A stretch of DNA of 64,000 bases. Source: Aldrovandia affinis (taxonomy: Eukaryota; Chordata; Actinopteri; Notacanthiformes; Halosauridae). Position numbers and translations under genes: made by a program. The DNA lies in contig JAINUG010000087.1 of assembly GCA_029706075.1 (NCBI GenBank), positions 2,294,001-2,358,000 on the forward strand, read 5' to 3'. Under the pieces are notes generated by a model. It was given only the letters and a program-made list of their open reading frames with translations, made no database searches and had not been told where the DNA came from. Each line of letters opens with the position of its first letter. Within the stretch, counting starts at the first letter, position 1. This document shows positions 48,981 through 59,831 of this stretch, piece after piece.

Positions 48981-51077
48981 TGCTAGATCTGTATAAAGAA
49001 ATAATCAAACACACGCAGTACTTATATGTATGCTTCTCCTTAATGCTCATCTAGAGACATGAATACAGCAAAGTGGATCTCTGTCCTTATGCACAGGAGA
49101 TGCTGATGAAAGAGTAATAATCCAAGAGTAGCATATTTTATGCAGAAAATGTATTAAACAATGTAAACACCATTTCCATTTCCAGGCAACTGCACGACAA
49201 AATTGAACAGGCACTGCACACATGGCTTCCATGAAAGTCGATGCCAGCCGTGCCAAGATACCCGCTGGTTCATTAATCAGGGTGTAGAAACTTTGAACTT
49301 TTGTCATTTGTCACGCCAGAACACACGAAAAGCACCCTCTGTGGAGACGTACAGATGAAATGTTTCCAGGGTCCACAGAACCTGTCAAGCATCACTTGAA
49401 ATTCCCCAGCGAGAAAGCACTGATATTGATGTCTACCGTGAAACAAGTTCAAGCACGAATACGGCTGCTCCCTCGCTGGATCTACTTATCCTTCCCACGT
49501 TTTTGTGACCGCAAAACATCTCATAAACACTGTCACCGGATTAGCGTGAAAGGATAAACGGCCGCTTTCTGGTGTCCAGACCGTTTCTTAACAAGCCGAA
49601 CGTTAGGAAACTTGGACGGCTCAACATCAGCGTCAAAAGCAGTGGCCCTGCTGTCTCTTCGTATACAGGTCACTGAAAAGATTGCCTTCGACATTAAACA
49701 AATAACAGTAAATGGGGCCAAAAACAGTGCACACTTCCCTCCCACGTCTGATTGCTCGCACTTCGCTTCATGTTGTGTCTAACACCCCCTAGCCATGCAG
49801 ATATTCAAGATACACAGGTCCTCGTTCCATATCGCTTTTATAAAATGGATCTGGACATTGAACCGAGGCAGCTGAATGAGATTTTAAGTCTCCATTTTTA
49901 TTAACAGCTTGACAGCTTGCAATGTTTCTATATCTAGGATGTTTATGTTTGTGGAGGGCATTTGTACAAGATGTACAAACCTTCTATTATACTGTATACA
50001 TGCCATGTTCTACCATGGACATTGGCACTGCACGGACCAATAAGCATGCAGGACCAGAACTGTCCATATAAAAACTGCATATTGTAGGACGGCATACTCT
50101 GACTTAACACAACAGTATGAAGCGCGTCCAGATTTCATCTCACTGACTTGAATCCCTCCTGTAATATGCACGCTTTGGTTAAGTGCACAACATCGCAACA
50201 GTCTGGGGCGCGCAGTGTTATGAGGAGTCGTCTGCGCTGTGTCAGGCAGTGCCCCCTGTTACTAATCATTTTATCACGGCGTGAGATTCTCTGAATTCTT
50301 CTCCTCTTCCCGGGGGGAAACAAACGTCGAGCAGGATACACCACTTTCTCATCAAAACCCAAGGCCTAACGGTTTATGGGTCTCTGTGCCACCCTGACCT
50401 CAATGACATTGAAATGTTTCCGTCAGAAATCCCTTCTCTGACTCTAAATAAACATTTGCTCCTGTGGATGACACACTTCCTGTGCAAAAGGGGCCTGGCC
50501 CGGCTTGCGTGGAGCGGTTCTGCTTTCCATGTTCAGACGCAGTCCGCTCTCGTGGGACAATTTCGGGAACATTTTTTTTTTGCACCAGCACATGTCTGTC
50601 ATTACTTAATATGAGAACTTGTGTTTGTACTATAGCAGACTACTTACTGAAACACTGTCTCTTGGTCAAGGACATATTAATGCTTACTATTAAAAACACC
50701 TTGATTGTTAGCAAGCATCAGTTATACATTCAAGTGAATTTTATAGAAGGTTACTGTGTCTCACAGTGTAAGTGTGAAGCTAAACCATGCTTTGGCATAA
50801 TGGCAAGGTGAGGGCTTCTGTTCGGCATAGAGGCCAGGGAACTGGAATTGAATAGATCACTGGAGACCAGGCCAACTCTAGGCTTTCACACAGTCTTTTT
50901 GGCCAATATCTGCCCCCTCTGCCATGCCAATTAGAAGTGTGGGGCCCTCTCCTTTCATTATTCAAATTACATCTGGGTTAGCCATCGGCAACCAGCCTTC
51001 AACCGCTGAACCAAACAAAGAGCAGGAGGGTACAACTTGTGGACTGTTTGAGATTCAGCAAAGTACATTTTACAGCA
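48981..51077. other. unannotated intergenic DNA
   Basis: Open frames to 115 codons (50464-50811), none recognisable. No repeats supported. Confidence 0.45.
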
Positions 51078-51297
51078 GAGAAGGTACAAGCTGACCTAAA
51101 TCCTATTGAAAACCTGTGGAATAAGTTGAAGAGCGCAGTCCATCGACGATCCCCACTTAATCTGACCAATCTTCAACAGTTATGTAAGGAAGAATGGACA
51201 AACTTTGTCCAATCTAAGTGTGCAAAGCTGGTAGAGCCGTATCCAAACAGACTCATGGCTGTAATTCAAGCAAAGGGTGCTTCTACTAAGTACCAAC
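51078..51297 (+). pseudogene. Tc1-like transposase C-terminus
   Basis: The open frame reads ADLNPIENLWNKLKSAVHRR, then SPLNLTNLQQLCKEEW and AVIQAKGASTKY, which is the C-terminal end of a Tc1 transposase including the region of the third catalytic acidic residue (Glu of NPIENLW). It is about 70 codons long and open until the LTR insertion adds foreign codons. The rest of the transposase, with the two aspartates, is missing upstream. Confidence 0.9.
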
Positions 51298-51914
51298 TGT
51301 TACGAACCCATAAAGACCGCCCGCACTCCAATAGGCAGGTGGTGACCAAGACGGGACACAACAAACAAATGTTCCTCCAAGTCAACAAGTTATATAAAAA
51401 AGATACAGGATTTATTTATGACTTACGACAGATAGCGGACATACACACATGACAATGAAGGGATATAATGAAAATCTATAAAACAGTCTAACTAAGCCCT
51501 AGCACCAGAGAGAATAGGTTGCAAACTCACTCGCATGCAAGTCAAAAAGGACGTTCTCTTCCGCAGACTGCCTCCCCTACTCTACGCTTCCCTAGCTATC
51601 AAAAGTACTTAAGAAAAATATACACAGGGAAAAACGGACAGGCAAGTAAGGTAAAAAATCTTTGCAAAAGTGTTTTATAAAAAGGCACAGCTGAATGGCA
51701 CAAAGTCAAAGAAAGGAAAAAGCCTCTTCTTCAAAAAAATGTTTAGCTCCACCTCTTATAAACTCCAGACAGGGGCATGGCCAGACGAGGTTGAGGAGAG
51801 TGCAGCTGGGAACAGTCCAATCAGAGCAACCGTGCATCGGCAGCATGGCCTCAATCAGCAATCAAGCACCTGTTGTTTAAGAGTTTCTGGGTCAAATTTT
51901 GGCCAACCGTAAAA
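51298..51914 (-). mobile_element. solo LTR, Ty3/Gypsy type, minus orientation
   Basis: Plus-strand ends are TGTTACGAACCC and CCGTAAAA (expected CGTAACA, one or two changes). Read on the minus strand it has a TATA-like TTTATAAG box (about 51755-51762) about 150 bases from its start and an AATAAAT poly-A signal (about 51412-51418) about 115 bases from its end: the order U3, R, U5 of an LTR. It is about 617 bp long. The flanks CCAAC and ATAAC agree at 3 of 5 bases, as expected for an old target duplication. No internal gag-pol remains. Confidence 0.65.
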
Positions 51915-51922
51915 TAACTCAG

Positions 51923-52579
51923 TGTTACGTCCCTTTACATTGTATTAGCACTACTTCGTGTTTCCTTTTGGATTTGCCTGCTGCTGTGTTTCCTTGATTT
52001 CTCCCCGTTAGGTGGAGATGGCATCACTACCCTGCTGGGACCTGCTTGAGGACGCACAAGGTTTCCAGGGGAACCCTCCAAGCAACGTGACGAGAGAAGA
52101 TGCGGCTGGACATCGCTGGGCTACATCACCGAGGTGACTTTTAAAAAGATGCGGGACTATATATAGTGGTTGCCACCTGAATGCCATCAGTTCCCTTTAC
52201 GACATTGTTAATTACAGCTTGGTGATTGCGTTACTCTGATTATCCGCCTAGTTGCTAATTAATAAATAATTGCTATTCGTAATACAATTTTGTGAACTCC
52301 GAGGAGAAGACCTCCCCTATCATCTTCGAGGTTCTGGAACCGCTAGCTGGCTGCCCGGTGAGACTTTGCAACCTGCTTTTGTCTTTTAAAAGACTTCCAT
52401 GTTATAAATAGAGAACAATCATTAAATGTATACATATTAATAAATATATGTTTAACTTTTCTATACCACTGTTTCACTGGTACTCCTTACGGGTTGTGGT
52501 TATTGATTTAGTGGCTTAGTGTTACATCCGATATTGTATGCCTGGTTATTACAACGCAGGTTGATTTCTATCCGTAACA
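51923..52579 (+). mobile_element. solo LTR, Ty3/Gypsy type, with intact target duplication
   Basis: It starts TGTTACGTCCC and ends ATCCGTAACA, with an exact 5-bp target duplication CTCAG on both sides (51918-51922 and 52580-52584). A TATATATA box lies at 52158-52165 and AATAAATAAT-type poly-A signals at about 52256 and 52438. The length is 657 bp. TGTTACG...CGTAACA ends and 5-bp duplications are typical of Gypsy-group LTRs. The internal region was lost by LTR-LTR recombination. It appears younger than the neighbouring minus-strand LTR because its duplication is perfect. Confidence 0.92.
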
Positions 52580-52948
52580 CTCAGACATATCAATCCACGT
52601 TATTCTAGTTTTTTATTTTGAATTAATGTACAGAAATTCAGAATGGTTTTTTTCCACTTTTCCAAGTTGGAAAAAAAAGTTGTAAAATTGGTAAATAAAA
52701 GTTGGGAAAAGTCTGATTTCATATGTTTTTATTTCAGGTTGTATGGCAACACATAACATTTTAGAGATGGGGTGTAGATTTTTTAAAGGGGCACTGTATA
52801 TTAACAAGTGTTACTTTATTTATTAATAATCGGTATGACATTGTTTGGACAATAATTCTATAATTAATGAATGGACATTTCAGTTACATCAATAAGTGAA
52901 TGGGTCACATCCATAATTGTACTATTTTCTTTATGACTTAAGTTGTGA

Positions 52949-53076
52949 AAATGCAATTTGCACTTTGTGTGCTACAAATCCTTCCCTACAAAATGACATT
53001 TAGCATATTAATTATAGACCGCTAAATGTCATTTTGTAGGGAAGGATTTGTAGCACACAAAGTGCAAATTGCATTT
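52949..53076. repeat. perfect 54-bp inverted repeat with 20-bp loop
   Basis: Arms 52949-53002 and 53023-53076 are exact reverse complements. The loop is GCATATTAATTATAGACCGC (53003-53022). A 24-bp segment at 52997-53020 recurs directly at 53072-53095, and ATTATAGACC occurs a third time at 53281-53290. The sequence is not a standard transposon end. Confidence 0.95.
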
Positions 53077-53095
53077 AGCATATTAATTATAGACC

Positions 53096-53280
53096 AGTAG
53101 TGACCGAAAGAACGAGATCGCGAATACAAGCGGCTGAAATGAGTTTCCTCCGCAGGGTGTCTGGGCTCTCCCTTAGAGATAGGGTGAGGAGCTCGGTCAT
53201 CCGGGAGGGGCTCAGAGTAGAGCCGCTGCTCCTCCGCGTCGAGAGGAGCCAGATGAGGTGGCTCGGGCATCTGGTTATGG
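53096..53280 (+). pseudogene. captured LINE ORF2 C-terminal fragment
   Basis: The plus-strand frame reads TERTRSRIQAAEMSFLRRVS, then GLSLRDRVRSS, and ends in RSQMRWLGHLV. This is the region just after the reverse-transcriptase domain in a very abundant fish non-LTR retrotransposon. The fragment is only about 60 codons and begins and ends abruptly at copies of the host word ATTATAGACC, so it looks like a captured filler piece and not a normal 5'-truncated LINE insertion: no poly-A or 3' end is present. The subfamily is not assigned. Confidence 0.85.
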
Positions 53281-53290
53281 ATTATAGACC

Positions 53291-53699
53291 GCACAATTGA
53301 AACTTTTCATGGTATATTCATTCAACCAAAAATTCTTGTCTATGTCTGTCACATTCATAATGCAAGGACCTTAGGGTTTTTTTCCAAAACATAATAATAA
53401 TAAAATAAAATAAAACTACAAGACTCAATAGTGTCATGCTGAAGGACAATGGTTCTGGTGTGTACAAGTAAAATATAAAGCAACATATTAATTGGTTTTT
53501 CAGTAGGAAGTTTAGTTTCTTATTTTGAGGGCAAATATTACACATAATGCTGGAATTGCACATCATTAATATTATTATTACTATGAGATTGTATATGTTT
53601 GGAGTCTTAAATATGCATGTACAGTCCATGGTATTACATTATTTTAGTAATGATACTAATATAAATAATATATAACAAAGATCTAACAAAAAAATGTGT
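53291..53699. other. unannotated AT-rich DNA
   Basis: Contains (AATA)-like runs near 53390-53410. No supported feature. Confidence 0.5.
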
Positions 53700-53935
53700 C
53701 CATTTGTTAAATGTCTGATAGCAGACGGTGCAGACGTTTCCTCTGTTTGGAGGTAAGAGAGTGACAGGCTAAATAGTTTCACGAGTGTGTCCATAAACAG
53801 CAGCTGCTGAATCACAGAACAGGAAAAGGGCAGAGTGATTTTGCCCTCCTCAGCTGTCAGCACAGAGTGGAAAGCTAGCACATCACTGACGTCAGGAATG
53901 GACGTTCCATTTCTCACTCATTTACAACTGTCCCC
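53700..53935. promoter_or_regulatory. possible regulatory block with perfect CRE
   Basis: A GC-balanced block with the palindromic cAMP-response element TGACGTCA (53887-53894) and an E-box-like CAGCAGCTGCTG (about 53800). Conservation inferred. Confidence 0.3.
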
Positions 53936-54699
53936 GCCAGACTTCTGCAGGTCTATGCCAGGGGGACAGGAAACTCACTAGGTAGGATACAGTACCCCCC
54001 TCCCCGCGCACACACAACCCCAACCGTGTTGAAAAAAGGGTTGAAAAATCCTGAAAAACATTGTATCAAACTTCCAAGGCCAACAATGTGCCAACGTCCT
54101 ATGCCCCTTTCCTGTGTGGAAATGGCACCTTTCCCAATCTCTTCCTTTTTCCACAGAACGGCCTCATTCTGGGAGGAACACGGTCATTTCAGCGATGCCC
54201 AGCAAACAGCCGAGCGCACACCTTCATACGAGACAGTGTGAATGCAGTCTGAGGGTTTGTGGTCGTATCCAGTCAGCTCTTCCCATCCATAATAGGACTT
54301 TACTGAATTCCTCATGATTCTTTCACAATTTTGATCCCACTATAGACATTGAATACACTTTTTTAATGTTGCATTGGGACTTTTAGTTGAATTAATACTT
54401 CCGGCTGATTGCATGACTGAAAGGGAAATTATATCCATATTGTGGATATGAGCTAGAACAGAGGTAGAAGAGGTCTAGTAGAATATTACCAAATACTGTA
54501 TACGGACATAATGGTAATGTTCTAAAATTACAGTAGCACCATTCGTTGTTGTAACAATGGTAATGTTCACTTAATTATAATAAAGTAGCAACTGGTGGGA
54601 CTTGCAATTCTCATAACATTTTTAACTTTTGATGAACACCAATTTCCTTAATAATAAAGTTTGTCCATCGCCAAATAATTCAAACAACATCAATGTTTT
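53936..54699. other. unannotated intergenic DNA
   Basis: Short overlapping open frames at 54026-54317 are not recognisable. Confidence 0.5.
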
Positions 54700-54990
54700 T
54701 TTGTTTTTTTATTTTATTTTTATTTGTTTGACTCTCCCCAATTTACCCTCCCTCTACGAGGCAAGCAAATTCTCAGAGGGCAGCGAACTCCGCTTCCTTC
54801 GAGACGGAATTCACCCACCCTCTGGAGACATCCTTACACTGCAAACTCAAGCCGGCTCACCCCCCCCCCCCCCCAGGGCCGGTCTGGCAGAGAAGGGTTT
54901 CGAACCACATCCCTAATAGGCAGCGCACACCGTATTGGACCAGCCAAGATACAGTGCATTAGACCGCTACGCTATCCACTGCCCTTTCAA
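54700..54990 (-). repeat. tRNA-derived SINE, nearly full length
   Basis: Minus strand from 54985: GGGCAGTGGATAGCGTAGCG gives an A box (TAGCGTAGCGG), and GATGTGGTTCGAAACCC about 60 bases on gives a near-perfect B box. The body follows, interrupted by a G15 tract (plus-strand C15 at 54860-54874), and the tail has GGTAAATTGGGGAGAG then an A/T-rich run. Same superfamily layout as 17265-17525. Confidence 0.82.
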
Positions 54991-55684
54991 TATTTGAATA
55001 TGTATGTCCTGATGTATTTTCTTCATGTTAATAAGATTTCTTCATGATGTTTTGTGATGTTATTTTATGAAGGAAAGTTTGTCCCATTGAAAAAGAATGG
55101 ATTCTGGTATGGAGATCCATCATGTAACTTCCCATTACTTGGGCTGTTAATGTGAAAGTTCTGGCTTTACTTTCCCAATGTGTAGCTTAGAAAATGGGAA
55201 AACCAAACTTTAAGCATGAAAATCATGGGGGTCGAACATTGTATCATACTCTCCCAACACGGCAAAGTATGGGGTGTTGCTCATGTCTAGTCAAATGTGT
55301 GGGCTCCAGCAGAACCTTCACAGAAGTCCTAGTTCACCTAGGATAAGTAATTTGCAGATGAACAGTCCCGTAAAGGAGACCTTAAAATGTTCACGAAAGT
55401 TACCATGTGCATTGATGGAGGGGGCAAGAAAGGCCAGACAGTGTCATTAATGGGAATATCAGTAATTCATGGGAATATCAGCCTGTTTTTATAACCCATC
55501 CACTAACAAGGCATGCTTGATCTTCACTGAATCCCTCGTCTATACACTGGGAAGGCAATGGTGCCGTGTACGGACTGCACATTACTCAAAAGCAATACTG
55601 GTGAGTAAATAAATATATTTTCAAAAATGCTTTGCAAAAAGTCACTTTTATTAGAAAAATAATCAAACACCATTTCAGTATAAT
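54991..55684. other. unannotated intergenic DNA
   Basis: No supported feature. Confidence 0.5.
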
Positions 55685-55830
55685 TAAAGATATTTTAATA
55701 CAGATCTTAGAAAGTAACTACTTTTTAAAAATATTTGAATACAGAGCTCAAAAGTAACTATTCTTTCCGACCATTTGAATACAGGTCAGAAGGCAACTAT
55801 CTTCCAAAGCAATTTGATTATAAACCTGAA
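55685..55830. repeat. degenerate ~41-bp minisatellite, 3-4 units
   Basis: Units begin ATTTTAATACAG (about 55690), ATTTGAATACAG (about 55732), ATTTGAATACAG (about 55774) and ATTTGATTATAA (about 55812), each followed by a version of AGAAAGTAACTA. Such TTTGAATACAG arrays are common in fish. Confidence 0.7.
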
Positions 55831-56564
55831 CATACCATTTGTCAAGCAGTTCAATGCAATTAACTCTTTTAAACATTTTGATAGAGATGATCCTTGAAAT
55901 ACATTTACAAAACACAAACTTGCGGTGCAATTTATAAAATGCTAACAAGCCGGCTGTGTGCTAAAATGCTGCATGTCCCTTAATAAGTGGCATGGCACCA
56001 TTCCAGTACGATGTGTTCTATGCGCTTATCACCGTCTTGATAAGAGTTTCATAAATACCGCCCTTAAGAGTTTATTTTCAAGACACAGGAGTTCCATTAA
56101 GTGAATTTACACATTTTGGTATGACCTAAAGTGTGGATGGGCATATCACATGTGGTATTACAAACCACATTTAATGAAAAAAGTGTATTTATATTAAACG
56201 AAAAATGCTCCGAAGCACATAAGAGCATAAAAATCAAACTCATTGCAGACATCAGTAATGTGGAATTCCTTGAGTTACTCCCCAATCTTAGTTATTCCAA
56301 GCATCATTGGTCTCAGAACCTTTCTGACCAACTTCAATGAACAATACCTAGTTGGTGACTGCCCTAGCGTAATCTCTGGAGAAACCTCTCTCTCCCTCTG
56401 AGGACAAGCCTCTATATACTGTAAGTTTGCAGCTCTGTCACTTGAAGGCCTCACGGTGCCCACATCAGATACAAACATGTTTCAGCAGGAGTGTACCAAG
56501 TTCATGCAAGGGCCCGCCCAGCCTGCAATTGGTCAAGATCCACCAAAATCCACCATGTCAAGAG
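55831..56564. other. unannotated intergenic DNA
   Basis: No supported feature. Confidence 0.5.
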
Positions 56565-56712
56565 AAGCAAGTTGTTTGTCTTCTTATCTGCCACCCATGC
56601 CTTGCTGGTGGACTTACTAGCCTGTGCCATCAAGCCGCTGCAACTAGGCCAGAATGCTGTTCCGCGCCTAGTTTTTAACCAGCCCAAATTCCTTAGACAC
56701 TCTCGCCTGTGA
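56565..56712 (+). pseudogene. LINE reverse-transcriptase C-terminal scrap (CR1/L2/Rex group)
   Basis: The frame containing ACAIKPLQLGQNAVPRLVFN then QPKF matches the thumb-proximal block of fish CR1/L2-type LINEs (typically a PLQ-x-QNAA-RLVFNQPK pattern). About 45 codons are recognisable, with no neighbouring LINE sequence on the left. The right flank has two near copies of AGGCCACACAC (56732 and 56775). Confidence 0.8.
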
Positions 56713-57579
56713 GCCAATGATTATTTGCAGGCCACACACTGTACTACAGGAGAGCCAGTGACCATTTTCCATCCTACAGGCCACACACGGTACTAGAGAG
56801 CTACTGTAGCACCTATCAGAGAGAGACTGGATGATCATCTGATCATCTGTTCATCTGACAACTTGATTCCACTGTAATTCCTGGTAGTGCAAGGCTAATT
56901 GTGAGTACATAGTGAGCATATGGCAGGCAGGGTTCAAGCCTGCCCATATCTTATACATTAAAAGAGGCCCGTTTTATAGGAATGTAGACAGAAAATAAAC
57001 CTTCAGGTACTTACGCTCTACCATACCAAACTGATCAATTTAAAACAAGCTTCCAAATAAGGCGGTTTAAAATTATGAAAAAAATAAATGGTTGCTTACT
57101 GTATTAATATTCACCATACCCTCAATTACAATCTATTCTTCATTCATAACACTATGTGCAACACAAAGGGCACCTGCACTCATTTACCTTTAGGGATTGT
57201 GCTCAACTGTCCACATTCCAGAGGAACCTGTCTTCTAGGAAAGGCTGAACAGAATGCTCCTTGGTGGCTAATCAAAAAGACACGAGTGGGCGTTCAGAAG
57301 GTCAAGCGCTTGACTGACTGTGCCCTCTCGTCCTTTTTTGTCCCCCATTCTTGTCCCCCCCCCACCCGCTTTCCCGCTTTTTCCCCCTTGACAGCTTTTT
57401 GATGTGTCAGGGGTGGCTGGTTCTGTCGCACGAATGGCAGTAGCCGTGAGATGGTCTATTTCCCTCCCTCTCGCACTACGCTGCAGGCTAGCTCCCCCCA
57501 CAGCCCCCACACCCCCCAATCCAGAAATCACACTCCGGCATCCCTGTCATGTCCCAGAGCTCTCACCAGGTGTTCCGAC
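56713..57579. other. unannotated intergenic DNA
   Basis: C-rich runs lie at 57354-57366 and 57497-57517. A TCATCTGATCATCTG run lies near 56835. No gene supported. Confidence 0.45.
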
Positions 57580-57734
57580 TCCCCCTTAATGAAACATAGA
57601 GGGCGGCGGGATAGGGCGAGGGGAGCCAAATCGAATCCAGTGCTCCTTTTGTGCTGCAGTAACAACTCAATTAAACACGGCGGAGCATCTGCTGCTGTGT
57701 TGGCGGACGCACTTCACTCATTCTCTCGTGTCCT

Positions 57735-57735
<1 letters not shown>
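57580..57735. promoter_or_regulatory. possible regulatory block (weak)
   Basis: GAACAACTCAATTAAACACGG-type AT core in a CpG-containing stretch (GGCGGCGGGATAGGGCGAGG, GTTGGCGGACGC). Texture only. Confidence 0.25.
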
Positions 57736-57736
<1 letters not shown>

Positions 57737-57765
<29 letters not shown>

Positions 57766-57772
57766 GCGCGTG
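57737..57772. repeat. (GT)n microsatellite
   Basis: Uninterrupted GT to about 57760, then an interrupted GC/GT end. Confidence 0.95.
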
Positions 57773-57956
57773 CGTTTATTTGTCAGTGTGCGCATGCTAA
57801 ATCTTCAGCCAAATCCCCTCCCTTGAAAACAGCCCCCTAATCACTTAGAACAAATGATTCTGTGAGATAAACATGAGTGTCTTTCTACCCGGTTTCACAG
57901 GACGTTCAAAAACAGAGATTCTCTGAAAGTGTAGAACAGCAAGTGGAAGGGGAAGG

Positions 57957-57957
57957 G

Positions 57958-57983
<26 letters not shown>
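57957..57983. repeat. (GA)n microsatellite
   Basis: A pure GA array followed by a purine-rich stretch. Confidence 0.95.
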
Positions 57984-57990
<7 letters not shown>

Positions 57991-58121
57991 AGAGGGAGGA
58001 GTGAAAGAATAGGAAGAGAGGCAGAGCGCACATCCCAGACGGGGACTCCATCCATCATCTGAATCAGCGTGTGCTGTAATTACTGTGTCAAGTAGATGAG
58101 AAGATGCCTGGGAGGAAGATT

Positions 58122-58140
58122 GGGGGGGGGGGTATGGGGG
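58122..58140 (+). other. G-rich tract
   Basis: G11 followed by TAT and G5. Confidence 0.7.
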
Positions 58141-58589
58141 ATGCTCCGTGGACACCACCTCATCTTCCTAATCCTCTCTCTGCCCAAATCTCGAATCACT
58201 CCCTCTCCACTATCATCTGTCATGCATACCTCAGCTGTCAGCCTGCGCCGTCATGCCAACACCAGAGGGGGAAAAGAAAAGAAAAAAAGGACTTAACGCT
58301 TTCCATGGCACCTGGTCAGAATGGGTAGTGCATCTATGTGGTGGGGAATACCGGCATGAAACTGGGTGTTACCTCGCTATAGAAATATAAATTATAACTT
58401 GATAGCTATACCTTGATTAATATTGCTAAATAAAGAGAAGTACAGTAGCGCACCACTTTGCAGACGGTTGAGGAGTTAAAATTATCTTTAAAATGAGCGG
58501 TTCTATAACCTGTTTATTAATAAATCACACCACCCGGTATGCACTCAATCAACAAGCAATAAAATAATTGTCTATTAACTCATTTGCAT
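58141..58589. other. unannotated intergenic DNA
   Basis: No supported feature. Confidence 0.5.
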
Positions 58590-58639
58590 TCTATCATTAC
58601 CTTGCTTCCCCTGTTGCAAACAAAAGATGTGATAGACTG

Positions 58640-59413
58640 CAATGTGCTCATAAGCTTCATCTTGCAGATGACGCACAGCTCCATGGCTACAGTATGCAGA
58701 TGACACCGCTTCATTTACCAATCAAGGCAGGAGACATCAGCAGAATGGCCGTGCTGCAGAACTATCTGGCCGATGTTGGATGTCACTTAACTTCCTCCAA
58801 GTTGGGTACTGAACAAGCGCATCGGATTCATCCAAATCTTGACTACTTAACACCAACACACACGAACGTTAAACATGTTAAAAAGTACCCAAGCAGGCTA
58901 CTACCAATTGAGAAATATTAGCAAAGTCAGATCATTTTTGTTTTTCAGTGATGTTTAGACATTAATCCATCAATTTATTGCATCTAGATTTAGATTACCG
59001 CAATGCCCTTTTTTCTAGTGCAAATGGAAAGACTCTCCTGCCCGCAGCTATTTCAGAATGCTGCAGCCAGAGTTTTAACCAGAATGAAAAAGAGGACACA
59101 CTGGTTCCCTACACTGGTTACCAGTCTCAAACGGAGTTGAATTTAAAGTACTTCTGATGACTTTTAAGGCCTTACATGGCTCAGGCACGGAATACCTCAC
59201 AGAACAGCTGACCCCCTATAGCCCACAGGTCTCTCTGGGGTCATCAGAGAAGGGTTTTCTGTGCGCACAACAAAAACATTTCAAGACTAAGGATGACACA
59301 GGTTTTGTTGTGCGGGCCCCCATGACTGTGGAATGCCCTGCCAGAAAACATTAAGCTGTCACAAAGCTGACCAATACTTCAGACAAACAAGGACGTTTAA
59401 AAAATGTTTAAAC
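58640..59413 (+). pseudogene. L2-type LINE reverse transcriptase, broken
   Basis: Near 58695 the catalytic box reads YADDT, then shifts frame through a 2-base loss. An ADDAQL version of the same box lies about 30 bases upstream, as if this part were duplicated. Then come LPIKAGDISRMAVLQNYLAD, LDYCNALF-like sequence (about 58992), a block corresponding to QNAAARVLT (about 59055), LHWLPV-like sequence (about 59110), FKALHGSGTEYLTEQLTPYS (59160-59220) and VRAPMTVECPARKH (about 59310), in the order of an L2 LINE. These blocks lie in several frames with stops between them. The element is dead; the family assignment is secure at superfamily level. Confidence 0.88.
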
Positions 59414-59831
59414 TAGAGCCCCAAAAATATAAAAACTAGAACTCCTTTATTCCAGCAAGCTAACGTACAACAACCTAGGTAAGGACTAAAGACATGTATC
59501 AGACTACAACTTGTCTCAAACAATTCTAATTGCCTTGTTACCCAAAGAGTAAAAGCTTTTTCTTCTGTCAGCACACCTGGGATTAAATAGGCCTGCAATG
59601 ATTAGTTTCACCTAGGAACATTCCTATCAATCAATCAATTAGCTTGCCTGTGGATCATTGCATTTTCATGAAGCTGGTAACAATTAGTTTATACAATTAA
59701 TGAGTAAAGTTCTATAACAGTCCTCTTTGGCATCCTAAACATTCAAATGCACACATACACTTGACAACCACATATGCAAAGTCCAGCCCCTACCAACAGT
59801 GAAGGCTACTCCTTCACAGGCCCTTTGTAGC
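59414..59831. mobile_element. unclassified insertion inside the L2 LINE
   Basis: The L2 C-terminal sequence stops at ...ATGTTTAAAC (59413) and resumes with ACATTTTGC (59832); joined they give the expected end of the LINE protein. The 418 bp between do not resemble L2. On the minus strand they contain a poly-A signal (AATAAAGG) near one end and TATTTAATCC, so an old LTR is possible, but no clear TG...CA ends or target duplication are seen. Confidence 0.55.

Larger units (their letters stand above)
51078..52796 (+). mobile_element. 5'-truncated Tc1-like transposon with nested LTRs
   Basis: The left part (51078-51297) is the 3' end of a Tc1 transposase gene. After two LTR insertions, the non-coding 3' end resumes at about 52580 and closes with GGTGTAGATTTTTTAAAGGG followed by GCACTG (to 52796), a Tc1-like terminal inverted repeat, then TA (52797-52798), the expected target dinucleotide. 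The 5' terminal repeat and most of the gene are absent. Without the LTRs the remnant is roughly 440 bp. Confidence 0.85.

Noticed and set aside
51298..52579. One full-length LTR retrotransposon with two LTRs
   Set aside because: The two LTRs are in opposite orientation, differ in sequence and have only 8 bp between them, so they are separate solo LTRs.
56920..56950. GGGTTCAAGCCTG as the B box of another SINE
   Set aside because: No A box at the right distance and no body or tail.
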